64,000 bases of DNA, taken from Pseudomonas rustica (GTDB taxonomy: Bacteria; Pseudomonadota; Gammaproteobacteria; Pseudomonadales; Pseudomonadaceae). Under the pieces are notes generated by a model. That model saw only the letters and a program-made list of their open reading frames with translations, was not told the DNA's origin and ran no database searches. The position numbers and the translations under genes are program-made. Each line of letters begins with the position of its first letter. Within the stretch, counting starts at the first letter, position 1. Shown here one piece after another: positions 27,073 to 35,435 of this stretch. The DNA is taken from NCBI RefSeq assembly GCF_018336155.1, contig NZ_JAGYHF010000006.1:310001-374000 (forward strand), given 5' to 3'.

Positions 27073-28450
27073 TGCCTGGAAAGCGCCGCTGAAACTCGCG
27101 GTGGTCGGCCACACCAACGTCGGCAAGACCTCACTGTTGCGCACGCTGACCCGCGACGTCGGTTTTGGCGAAGTCTCCCATCGCCCGAGCACCACGCGGC
27201 ATGTCGAAGGCGCGCGGTTGTCGGTGGACGGCGAGCCATTGCTCGACCTCTACGACACGCCGGGGCTGGAAGATGCCATCGCGCTGCTGGATTTCCTCGA
27301 ACGTCTGGAACGCCCCGGCGAACGCCTCGATGGCCCGGCGCGACTGGCGCGGTTTCTTGACGGCAGCGAGGCGCGCCAGCGTTTCGAGCAGGAGGCGAAA
27401 GTGCTGCGGCAACTGCTCGCCTCCGACGCCGGTTTGTATGTGATCGATGCGCGCGAGCCGGTGCTGGCCAAGTACCGCGATGAACTGGAAGTGCTCGCCA
27501 GTTGCGGCAAACCCTTGCTGCCGGTGTTGAATTTCGTCAGCAGCGCCAATCATCGCGAGCCGGATTGGCGCGAGGCGCTGGCGCGGCTGGGGCTACATGC
27601 ACTGGTGCGTTTCGACAGTGTGGCGCCGCCTGAAGATGGCGAGCGGCGGCTGTATGAAAGCCTCGCGCTGCTGCTGGAAAATGCTCGTCCGCAACTGGAA
27701 CGGTTGATTGCTGATCAACAGGCTCAGCGCCAGGCGCGTCAGCAAAGTGCGGCGCGGTTGATTGCTGAATTGTTGATCGACTGTGCAGCTTGTCGGCGCA
27801 GTGTGGTCAGTGAAGCCGAGCAGGAACAGCAAGCCATCAGCGAATTGCGCAAGGCTGTGCGTCAGCGCGAGCAGAAGTGTGTTGAGGCGTTGCTCAAGCT
27901 GTATGCGTTTCGTCCGCAGGATGCGGCGGCGAGTGATTTGCCGTTGCTCGATGGGCGTTGGGGTGATGACCTGTTCAACCCGGAAACCTTGAAGCAACTC
28001 GGGGTGCGCGTGGGCGGCGGGATTGCTGCCGGTGCAGCGGCGGGGGCTGGTGTGGATTTGCTGGTTGGCGGGATTACCCTTGGCGCAGCGGCGTTGGCGG
28101 GGGCGATTGCCGGGGGTGCGCTGCAAACGGCGCGCAGTTATGGCAGCCGCTTGCTCGGCAAGATCAAGGGGCAGCGTGAGCTGACGGTGGATGACGGGGT
28201 GTTGCGACTGTTGGCGCTGCGCCAGCGGCAGTTGGTGTTGGCGCTGGATCAGCGTGGGCATGCGGCGATGGATGCGGTTCAGGTCGCTACTCCGCAGGAT
28301 AAGACCTGGCGCGAGGGCAAGTTGCCGGAGGCGCTGAACAAGGCGCGGGCGCATCCGCAGTGGTCGTCGTTGAATCCGCAGGCGAAGTTGAATCAGGCGG
28401 AAAGGCAGGAGCAGATTGAGGGGCTGGTGGAGAAAGTGCTTGAGCTGTAA
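27065..28450 (+). CDS. DUF3482 family GTPase
   Basis: A 461-residue P-loop GTPase of the Era/YfjP kind. G1 is GHTNVGKTS (residues about 16-24) and G3 DTPG. At the G4 position (normally NKxD) it reads LNFVSS, so base specificity is uncertain. The C-terminal half is helical (Arg/Gln-rich, residues about 210-280), followed by an Ala/Gly-rich hydrophobic stretch (GGGIAAGAAAGAGVDLL) that could dip into the membrane. Coupled by overlap to the DUF2868 protein. Function unknown. Confidence 0.82.
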   Translation: MTDAWKAPLKLAVVGHTNVGKTSLLRTLTRDVGFGEVSHRPSTTRHVEGARLSVDGEPLLDLYDTPGLEDAIALLDFLERLERPGERLDGPARLARFLDGSEARQRFEQEAKVLRQLLASDAGLYVIDAREPVLAKYRDELEVLASCGKPLLPVLNFVSSANHREPDWREALARLGLHALVRFDSVAPPEDGERRLYESLALLLENARPQLERLIADQQAQRQARQQSAARLIAELLIDCAACRRSVVSEAEQEQQAISELRKAVRQREQKCVEALLKLYAFRPQDAAASDLPLLDGRWGDDLFNPETLKQLGVRVGGGIAAGAAAGAGVDLLVGGITLGAAALAGAIAGGALQTARSYGSRLLGKIKGQRELTVDDGVLRLLALRQRQLVLALDQRGHAAMDAVQVATPQDKTWREGKLPEALNKARAHPQWSSLNPQAKLNQAERQEQIEGLVEKVLEL

Positions 28451-28457
28451 ACGCCGA

Positions 28458-28605
28458 CCCTCACCCCAGCCCTCTCCCGGAGGGAGAGGGAGCTGACCGT
28501 GTTGTTCTTCCGTCATACATCGACCTGAGATATCCAGTCGAACTCAGGTTTTGAAAGGCATGAAGATCGGCTCCCTCTCCCTCCGGGAGAGGGCTGGGGT
28601 GAGGG
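28458..28605. repeat. Long inverted repeat, family E
   Basis: The arms CCCTCACCCCAGCCCTCTCC and GGAGAGGGCTGGGGTGAGGG each also contain a small hairpin (CTCTCCCGGAGGGAGAG). It lies between the convergent GTPase and HD oxygenase genes. A second member is at 62.3 kb. Confidence 0.9.
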
Positions 28606-28611
28606 CGACAA

Positions 28612-29172
28612 TCACCCTGCCGACAACAAAACCTCAGCCTTGCGCTTGAGCACCGCCAAATCCATCACCGGCACCGCCCTCTCCTTGGCCAGCTCATCCC
28701 ACTGCCGCATCCGCAGACTGACCGCACACAACGGATCCCGCTCAAACACCTCCGCCTCCGCCTCCGTCATCACCCCACCCTGATACTCCAGCGTCCGCCG
28801 ACTCGCCTCACTCAGCCGCTCGAAATACCCCGGCTCACGCAACGTCAGATACCGCTTGGCCTGCACGTGATATTCCACCAGCCGCGCCATACGTTCGCTG
28901 AAACCGGCCTCGCGCAAATAATCCGCACCCAGGCGTTCATGACTGACCACGCCATACCCGCCCATGTTCTCCGCCCCTTCGGCACACAAATGGCCGATGT
29001 CATGGAAGAACGCCGCCAGCACCACTTCATCATCAAAACCCTCGGCGATCGCCAGTTCGGCCGCTTGGGACATGTGTTCGATCTGCGACACCGGTTCGCC
29101 GATGTAATCGCTGGAGCCAAAACGCTCATACAGCGCGAATACCTTGGCGACGGTTTGCTCGTGACCTGTCAT
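28612..29172 (-). CDS. PhnZ-type HD-domain mixed-valent diiron oxygenase
   Basis: A 186-residue HD-domain oxygenase that should cleave the C-P bond of an alpha-hydroxy aminophosphonate to release phosphate. The PhnZ metal ligands have counterparts: H33, H57, D58, H78, H102, D159. The substrate residues Y23, E26, K106 and R156 also align with those I recall for PhnZ (Y24, E27, K108, R158). Such agreement points to 2-amino-1-hydroxyethylphosphonate or a close relative. The ATG overlaps the stop of the FAD enzyme by one base. The usual partner hydroxylase PhnY is absent from the window. Confidence 0.85.
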   Translation of the reverse strand: MTGHEQTVAKVFALYERFGSSDYIGEPVSQIEHMSQAAELAIAEGFDDEVVLAAFFHDIGHLCAEGAENMGGYGVVSHERLGADYLREAGFSERMARLVEYHVQAKRYLTLREPGYFERLSEASRRTLEYQGGVMTEAEAEVFERDPLCAVSLRMRQWDELAKERAVPVMDLAVLKRKAEVLLSAG

Positions 29173-30305
29173 CAAATCTCCTCCAACAACTGCGCAACGT
29201 TGCGTTCGGCCATCGCCGGGCCGACGCTCATGCCGACGCCGGTGTGCATCAGCGCCACACTCAACCCCGGTGCCGGGCGCAGCAACGAAAACGGCCCCGG
29301 CCCCCGAGAACCATAGACGCCCTGCCAGCGCTCGACCACTTGCACCTTGCAGCCCAGGGTCTGCTCGGCCAGTTCGATCATCCAGTTGTCCACTTGCTCG
29401 GCGTTGAACGGTGAAGCGTCGCTGCCGTAATGGTGCGAGTCGCCGATGATCAGTTCGCCGTAGGGCGTCGGGCTGATCAGCAGGTGGATGCCGTTGTCGT
29501 GCAGGTGCGGTTGCTCACGGAGGATTTGCGCCTGCACCGCCGCCGCTTCCGGCAGATCGGCGAAGGCGCCGTAATGCACGCAGCTGAGGCCGGTGAGCAA
29601 GGCGTGCTGGAGATTCAGATCGATCTGCGGTTTGGCGCGGAGCATTTGTAGACGGCAGATTTGCGGGTCGAGCGCGGCGATTGGTTCGGCCAGCAGGGTT
29701 TGATAATCGTGGCCGGAGCAGACAATGATCTGCTTCGCGGTAAACGTGCCGGCAGTGCTGTGCAGGTGACCGGGTTCGACGTCGCGCACCAGCGTCGAGA
29801 AGTGGAACTCTACGCCGAGGTCGCGGCGCAGGTATTCGATCAGTGCAGGAATCGCTTCGCGAGAGTAAAGCTGTTGATCGTCGAGGCCATGAAGCGCGGC
29901 GCGGTGATGGCGGAACTGGCCGTTGTAGAGATCGCGCAGCGCGGCGCCGCGTAGCAGGTCGACGTTGTAGTTGTGTTCAATGGCGCGAGTGGCGCAGAAG
30001 GTTTCGAGCAGGTGTTCTTCGGCTTCGGTTCTGGCGAATAGATACGAGCCGTTGCGCTTGGTTTGCAGGCCGGCGAGTTGCGCCCAATCGCCCCAGATCT
30101 CGCGGCTGGCCTTGGCCAGTTCAAGCATCGGGCCGGGGGGCTGGCCGGTGACCAGAGCCTGGCCGAAGTTGCGCACCGAAGCGCCGAGGGGGGTGGCGGT
30201 GCGTTCGAAAACGGCGACCTTGAGGCCGCGTTTGGCGGCGGCGTAGGCGTGGGACAGGCCCAGAATGCCGGCGCCAACGATGAGCAGGTCTTTGTGGTGT
30301 GTCAT
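29172..30305 (-). CDS. FAD-dependent oxidoreductase of phosphonate loci (TIGR03364 type)
   Basis: A 377-residue flavoprotein of the DAO/glycine-oxidase fold. The FAD motif is GAGILG (residues about 11-16), with the acidic end of the second strand in VFERT. A C-terminal HTGVGMSVGPA loop matches the DAO family. This subfamily recurs beside phosphonate genes; some members oxidise aminoethylphosphonate or its N-methyl form to phosphonoacetaldehyde. Here it is coupled to a PhnZ-type oxygenase and sits downstream of an AEP-type importer. Exact substrate unproven. Confidence 0.82.
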   Translation of the reverse strand: MTHHKDLLIVGAGILGLSHAYAAAKRGLKVAVFERTATPLGASVRNFGQALVTGQPPGPMLELAKASREIWGDWAQLAGLQTKRNGSYLFARTEAEEHLLETFCATRAIEHNYNVDLLRGAALRDLYNGQFRHHRAALHGLDDQQLYSREAIPALIEYLRRDLGVEFHFSTLVRDVEPGHLHSTAGTFTAKQIIVCSGHDYQTLLAEPIAALDPQICRLQMLRAKPQIDLNLQHALLTGLSCVHYGAFADLPEAAAVQAQILREQPHLHDNGIHLLISPTPYGELIIGDSHHYGSDASPFNAEQVDNWMIELAEQTLGCKVQVVERWQGVYGSRGPGPFSLLRPAPGLSVALMHTGVGMSVGPAMAERNVAQLLEEI

Positions 30306-30318
30306 GAAGCTACCTCAA

Positions 30319-30424
30319 TGATCGTTCCCACGCTCCGCGTGGGAATGCAGCCAAGGACGCTCTGCGTCCATAGTGACGCGGAGCGTCACGGGATTCATTC
30401 CCACGCGGAGCGTGGGAACGATCA
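30319..30424. repeat. Long inverted repeat, family D
   Basis: The arms TGATCGTTCCCACGCTCCGC and GCGGAGCGTGGGAACGATCA enclose a second hairpin (TGACGCGGAGCGTCA). A family C half (TGTGGGAGCGAGCTTGCTCG) follows at about 30425-30445. It lies between the binding-protein gene and the FAD gene, both on the minus strand, and may lower expression of the enzymes relative to the importer. Confidence 0.9.
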
Positions 30425-30474
30425 GTGTGGGAGCGAGCTTGCTCGCGAAGGGGCCCTGTCAGTCGATAAAGATC

Positions 30475-31500
30475 TTACTTGGCAGCCACTTTCTCGGACT
30501 TGCCGTCATAACGCTTGCGCCACTCAGTCAGAATCTCGTCGCGATTCTTCGAGGCCCAGGCAAAGTCGTTCTTGATCAAACGCTGCTCATAATCCGCCGG
30601 CAATTCGGTCTGCGGCTTGGCGATCCCCGGCTGTGCAAGAACAGCGAAGTTCTCTTTATACAGATCCATCGCCTCAGCACTCGCCGAGAAGTCAGCCAGT
30701 TTCTTCGCTGCCTCTTCATGCGGCGTTCCTTTGATCACGGCAGTCGCTTCGATCTCCCAGCCCAGACCTTCCTTCGGCAGGATGATGTCCAGCGGCGCGC
30801 CCTGACGCTTCAGCTGTACCGCCGGATACTCAAAGGAAATCCCGATCGGAAACTCGCCCGCCGCTGCCAGTTTGCAAGGCTTGGAACCGGAGTGAACGTA
30901 CTGGCCGATGTTCTGGTGCAGGCCATCCATGTACGCCCAGCCCTGCTTCTCGCCGAAGGTTTGCAGCCAGGCGCTGACGTCGAGGAAACCGGTGCCGGAC
31001 GACGCCGGGTTCGGCATAACAATCTTGCCCTTGTACTCAGGCTTGGTCAGATCCTGCCAGCTCACTGGCTTGGTCAAACCCTGCTTCTCGGCTTCGACGG
31101 TGTTGAAGCAGATGGTCGCGGCCCAGACGTCCATGCCGACCCACGCTGGCGGGTTGGCGGCGTCGCGGTAGTTCGTGCCGATCTTGCCGAGATCCTTCGG
31201 CGCGTAGCTTTGCAGCATGCCTTGCTGATCGAGGATCGCCAGACTGGAAGCCGCCAGGCCCCACACCGCGTCAGCCTGCGGACGGGCCTTTTCGGCGAGC
31301 AATTTGGCGGTGATGATCCCGGTGGAATCGCGTACCCATTTGATCTCGACGTCCGGGTTGGCTTTTTCGAAGGCTTCTTTGTAGGACTTCAGTTGCTCGG
31401 CTTCGAGGGCGGTGTACACCGTCAACTCGGTTTTTGCCGCGAAGGCATTCAGGCTGAAAGTAGCGAGCACAGCAGCGGCCAGGGCCAAAGGCTTGAACAT
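30475..31500 (-). CDS. phnS: 2-aminoethylphosphonate ABC transporter, periplasmic binding protein
   Basis: A 341-residue binding protein with a signal peptide (MFKPLALAAAVLATFSLNAFA, cut after AFA). It has the iron/AEP-type extracellular solute-binding fold: LTVYTALEAEQL at the mature N-terminus and DVVWGLAAS-like, NPASSGTGF and EFPIGISF segments lining the cleft. It matches the putative AEP-binding branch (TIGR03261) by context with the other two subunits. The start at 31500 gives the signal peptide; an upstream start lies inside the permease gene. Confidence 0.83.
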   Translation of the reverse strand: MFKPLALAAAVLATFSLNAFAAKTELTVYTALEAEQLKSYKEAFEKANPDVEIKWVRDSTGIITAKLLAEKARPQADAVWGLAASSLAILDQQGMLQSYAPKDLGKIGTNYRDAANPPAWVGMDVWAATICFNTVEAEKQGLTKPVSWQDLTKPEYKGKIVMPNPASSGTGFLDVSAWLQTFGEKQGWAYMDGLHQNIGQYVHSGSKPCKLAAAGEFPIGISFEYPAVQLKRQGAPLDIILPKEGLGWEIEATAVIKGTPHEEAAKKLADFSASAEAMDLYKENFAVLAQPGIAKPQTELPADYEQRLIKNDFAWASKNRDEILTEWRKRYDGKSEKVAAK

Positions 31501-31535
31501 GATCGGTATCCTGTCTTTTGAGTTGAGGGTGTGAA

Positions 31536-33260
31536 TCAGTGACCGGGCGCGGTTTGCCGCCAGGCTTGAGAACGGCGCAGCAAGCCGCGCGACGCCCACG
31601 CCAGCAGCAAGGACACGCCCGCCGAGGTGAACAGAATCAGGGTCGACATCGCTGCCGCGCCGCCGACGTTGCCGGCGTCATCCATGTTCAGCACCGCCAC
31701 CGCCGCGAGGATGGTGTCGGGGCTGTAGAGGAAGATCGCGGCAGAAACCGTGGTCATCGCCGAGACGAACAGGTAGCGAACGATATCGAGCAACGCCGGC
31801 AGGCAGATCGGCACGGTGACGCGCAGGTAATGCCGGTACAGCGGCGCCTTCAGCGACAGCGCAGCGGCTTCGAACTCGGCGTCGAGTTGGCGCAAGGCAG
31901 TAGTCGCGGTCATCTGTGCGGTGGTCAGGTAGTGCGCAATGGTGCAGACGATCAGCAGCGTCATCGTCCCGTACAGCACGTGCAGCGGGTTACCCGTGAG
32001 GTTGAAGAAGAAGACGTAACCGAGCCCGAGCACCAACCCCGGCACCGCCATCGGCACAAAACTGAGCATACGCAACGCCAGGTTGAGGCCGCGTTGATCG
32101 CGGGTTTTCTCCATCAGATAAGCACCGGTGAAAATCAGCACGCTGCCGATCAACGCCGTGCCCAGCGCCATCTTCAAACTGTTGCTGTAAGCCAGCCAGC
32201 CACCGCCAGCGGTTTCGTTGAACTGGTAATGGTTGAGCGACAGCGACAGGTTGTACGGCCAGAACTTAACCAGCGACGAAAACACCGCCATGCCGAACAC
32301 CAAGATCAACGCCGCGCTGATCAGCAGAACAATCGCCAGATAGCAGCCATCGCGCAGTTTCGACGGTGCCGGTTTGAACACCTGTGCCCGACCGCTCATG
32401 GAGTCGCCGTGACGCCGACGCAGCCACGCATCGACGCCAAAGCTGAACAGCGCCGGCAGCAACAGCACCATGCCGATCAACGCGCCGCGACCGAATTGCT
32501 GCTGGCCGACCACGGCTTTGTAGGCTTCCAGCGCGAGCACTTGATAGTCACCGCCGACCACCACTGGCACACCGAAATCGGTGATGGTCAGGGTGAACAC
32601 CAGACAGAACGCGGCGAACACAGCCTGGCGAGTTGCCGGCCAAGTGATGCTGCGAAAGGCTTTCGCCGGACTGGCGCCCATGCTCGACGCGGCATCGAAC
32701 AATCGCGCATCGGCCAGCGACAGTGCCGAGAGCAGAATCATCAGCGCATGGGGAAAGGTGTAAATCACCTCGCCCAGCACAATCCCCCAGAACCCATAAA
32801 TGTTGTCCGAGAGCAGCCCGCGCAACATGCCCTGGTTGCCAAACAGATAGACCAGTGCAATCCCCGGCAGCATTGACGGCGCCATCAGCGGCAGCAAGGA
32901 AATCCCGCGCCAGATGCCCTTCGCCGGAATCATTGTGCGTTGCAACGCGTAGGCAAACAGGTAAGCCAGCGGTACGACGATGGCCGCAACGCTGAGGGAC
33001 ACTTTCAGACTGTTGCCGAGCAGCCAGTGGAAATTCTCGCTAGTGACCATCTCCTTCGCCGCGATCCAGCCACCGCCCTGCCCGGCCTCATTACTAAAGC
33101 CACGCCAGAAGATCGCCAGCAACGGCAGCAACACCGCGATACCAAGCAGCACCAGCAAGAGGATTTTGCCGCCGACGACAAAAATGCGGTCGCCGATCTC
33201 GGCTTTCGAGGACTGTCGCACCTGCTTGTGCGGTAGCGGCAGCGCGAGGTTGCTGTTCAT
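31536..33260 (-). CDS. phnU: 2-aminoethylphosphonate ABC transporter, fused permease
   Basis: A 574-residue inner-membrane permease with two copies of the binding-protein-dependent transport domain in one chain, about 12 spans. EAA-type loops are visible at DAASSMGASPAKAFRSITWP and EAAALSLKAPLYRHYLRVTVP. Duplicated permeases of this kind are typical of AEP and Fe(III) importers. Its start overlaps the ATPase stop (TGATG). The 35-base gap to the binding protein has a ribosome site. Confidence 0.85.
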   Translation of the reverse strand: MNSNLALPLPHKQVRQSSKAEIGDRIFVVGGKILLLVLLGIAVLLPLLAIFWRGFSNEAGQGGGWIAAKEMVTSENFHWLLGNSLKVSLSVAAIVVPLAYLFAYALQRTMIPAKGIWRGISLLPLMAPSMLPGIALVYLFGNQGMLRGLLSDNIYGFWGIVLGEVIYTFPHALMILLSALSLADARLFDAASSMGASPAKAFRSITWPATRQAVFAAFCLVFTLTITDFGVPVVVGGDYQVLALEAYKAVVGQQQFGRGALIGMVLLLPALFSFGVDAWLRRRHGDSMSGRAQVFKPAPSKLRDGCYLAIVLLISAALILVFGMAVFSSLVKFWPYNLSLSLNHYQFNETAGGGWLAYSNSLKMALGTALIGSVLIFTGAYLMEKTRDQRGLNLALRMLSFVPMAVPGLVLGLGYVFFFNLTGNPLHVLYGTMTLLIVCTIAHYLTTAQMTATTALRQLDAEFEAAALSLKAPLYRHYLRVTVPICLPALLDIVRYLFVSAMTTVSAAIFLYSPDTILAAVAVLNMDDAGNVGGAAAMSTLILFTSAGVSLLLAWASRGLLRRSQAWRQTAPGH

Positions 33261-34336
33261 CAGGCAAACACCTGCAGGCTGCGCGGCGGCAAGGCGACCA
33301 TGATTTGCTGGGCGCCGAGGCGCGGCATGGCTTCCGGGGCGAGTTCGGCGAGCAAGGCGTGGCCAGGCAATTGGTCGAGTTCGAAGCTCATGCGGCAGCG
33401 ATTGCCGAGGAAGGTGATCTCGCGGACTTTGGCCGGGAACAGGTTTTCTTCGTGTACCGGTGGATTAACGTTGATCGCTTCCGGGCGGCAGAACAAACGA
33501 CCCGAAGCACGCTGAACGCTGCCGTCGCTGAGGCGCAGGTTCATCCCGCCGACCTGAGCGTGACTGTCGCTGCTGCGCTGGAACGGCAGCCAGTTGCCTT
33601 GGCCGACGAACTCGGCCACGAACGGCGTGGCCGGGCGGTTGTAGATTTCCTGCGGGGTGGCGTACTGCTCGACGCGGCCGTTGTTCATCACCGCGATACG
33701 GTCGGCCATCAGCATGGCTTCGTCCTGATTGTGCGTGACCATCAGCGTGGTGATGCCCAGGCTGCGTTGCAGCTGGCGCAGTTCGGTGCACAGATGCTCG
33801 CGGACGCGGGCGTCGAGGGCGGACATCGGTTCATCGAGCAACAGCAGCGATGGCGCGGGTGCCAAGGCCCGAGCTAGAGCAACGCGCTGTTGTTGGCCGC
33901 CGGACAATTGACCGGGGTATTTTTTCTCGCTGCCGATGAGGCCGACCAGTTCCAGCATCTGGCCGACACGACGGCGCACTTCGTCGCGACCGCTGCCGGC
34001 GAGGCCGTAGGCAATGTTCGCTTCGACGGTCAGATTGGGGAACAGCGCGTAGGACTGGAACAGAATCCCGTAGTCGCGAGCCTGCGGGGCGAGGTGCGAA
34101 ACGTCACGATCGCCGAGGTACAGCTCGCCGCTGTCCTGTTTCTCCAGACCGGCGATGCAGCGCAGCAACGTGGTTTTGCCGCAGCCCGATGGGCCGAGCA
34201 GGCACACCAGTTCACCGGCGGCGACGTCGAGGGAGACGTTATCCAGCGCGGTGAACGCGCCGAAGCGTTTCTGCACGCCGCGCACTTTCATCGGCGCACC
34301 GGGATTGGTCAGGGCAGTTGCGATGGCAGGATTCAT
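33260..34336 (-). CDS. phnT: 2-aminoethylphosphonate ABC transporter, ATPase
   Basis: A 358-residue ABC ATPase that powers the importer. Walker A GPSGCGKTT, Q-loop LFQSYALFPNL, signature LSGGQQQRVALARA, Walker B LLLLDEP and the switch His (MVTHNQDEA) are all present. The C-terminal 100 residues form a TOBE-type regulatory domain. It is the first transport gene of the run ATPase, permease, binding protein. The AEP assignment depends on neighbours. Confidence 0.87.
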   Translation of the reverse strand: MNPAIATALTNPGAPMKVRGVQKRFGAFTALDNVSLDVAAGELVCLLGPSGCGKTTLLRCIAGLEKQDSGELYLGDRDVSHLAPQARDYGILFQSYALFPNLTVEANIAYGLAGSGRDEVRRRVGQMLELVGLIGSEKKYPGQLSGGQQQRVALARALAPAPSLLLLDEPMSALDARVREHLCTELRQLQRSLGITTLMVTHNQDEAMLMADRIAVMNNGRVEQYATPQEIYNRPATPFVAEFVGQGNWLPFQRSSDSHAQVGGMNLRLSDGSVQRASGRLFCRPEAINVNPPVHEENLFPAKVREITFLGNRCRMSFELDQLPGHALLAELAPEAMPRLGAQQIMVALPPRSLQVFA

Positions 34337-34448
34337 GGACAGACCTCATCAAGCAGATGGGGCCAATCCTAGAGTTGTAATGCGTCCGTCATGTGGCAAC
34401 GAGGCAAAAACTGCTGATAGTGTTATTCAGGGATTTTGGTTCACCAGA

Positions 34449-34556
34449 GATCGTTCCCACGCTCTGCGTGGGAACGCCTCATCGGACGCTCCGCGTTCGG
34501 CTCTTGGGACGCAGAGCGTCCCGGGCTGCATTCCCACGCGGAGCGTGGGAACGATC
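34449..34556. repeat. Long inverted repeat, family D
   Basis: The arms GATCGTTCCCACGCTCTGCG and CGCGGAGCGTGGGAACGATC flank an inner hairpin (GGACGCTCCGCG with CGCAGAGCGTCC). It lies between the LysR gene and the ATPase gene, both on the minus strand; about 110 further bases before the ATPase start are free for a promoter. Confidence 0.9.
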
Positions 34557-34557
34557 A

Positions 34558-35421
34558 TTACGCGGGGGACATTTCTTGGGCCAGGCCTAGGAACGCCGCA
34601 GGCAACCGCGCGCCCTTGCGCTCTTTCAGGCAATACAGATACTCAGGAATCTGCGGCGCATTCTCGATCGTCAGCACGCGCAACTGCGGATCATGCGGCA
34701 CTTCCTGCCGGGCAATGATGCTGATGCCGATATTGCGCAACACCGCCTCCCGAATCGACTCACGGCTGCCAATCTCCAGCAACGGACCGAAACTCACCCC
34801 GGCACTCGCCAGCAATTCTTCGGTCAACCGCCGCGTGGTCGACCCCGACTCACGCATCAACAACGTATGCCCGGCCAGCGCACTCAACGTCACATGCTCC
34901 TGCACAGCCAACGGATGATTGCGATGCACCGCCAGCACCAGCGGATCAGTACCGAGCACCCGGCGAATCAACCGCGCGTCATCGAGCAATTGCGACGACG
35001 CGGCGATATCCACCCGATAATCCTCCAGCGCTTCGAGTACCTGCTGCGAGTTGCCGATTTCCACCGACACCTCCACTTGCGGCAAGCGCTCACGAAAGGT
35101 CTTCACCAGATCGAGAATGTAATACGGCGCTGTCGCGGCAATGCGCAACGTGCCCTGCACCTGACCGCTGTTGCGCAGGAAAAACTCGATGTCGGCTTCC
35201 TGCTGCAACAGCGTCTTGACCATCGGCAGCAACCGCGCACCTTCGTCACTGACGCTCAACCGTCGACCACCGCGATAAAACAGTTCCACCGAATACTGAC
35301 TTTCCAGATTGCGGATCTGTGTGGTCACGGTCGGTTGGCTGAGGCCGAGTTTTTTCGCCGCCAGCGTGATGCTGCCCAGGCGGGCGACCATGTAAAACGC
35401 TTTCAGCTCGGCACTCAGCAC
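34558..35421 (-). CDS. LysR family regulator of the phosphonate locus
   Basis: A 287-residue LysR-type activator. The helix-turn-helix (FYMVARLGSITLAAKKLGLSQPTVTTQI) is at residues about 9-36. A periplasmic-binding-like effector domain follows. GTG start after a good GAGGAAAGG site. It is upstream of and co-oriented with the AEP importer and enzyme genes, as in other phosphonate loci. The effector (AEP or phosphate status) is inferred. Confidence 0.85.
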   Translation of the reverse strand: MLSAELKAFYMVARLGSITLAAKKLGLSQPTVTTQIRNLESQYSVELFYRGGRRLSVSDEGARLLPMVKTLLQQEADIEFFLRNSGQVQGTLRIAATAPYYILDLVKTFRERLPQVEVSVEIGNSQQVLEALEDYRVDIAASSQLLDDARLIRRVLGTDPLVLAVHRNHPLAVQEHVTLSALAGHTLLMRESGSTTRRLTEELLASAGVSFGPLLEIGSRESIREAVLRNIGISIIARQEVPHDPQLRVLTIENAPQIPEYLYCLKERKGARLPAAFLGLAQEMSPA

Positions 35422-35435
35422 AACCTTTCCTCACT

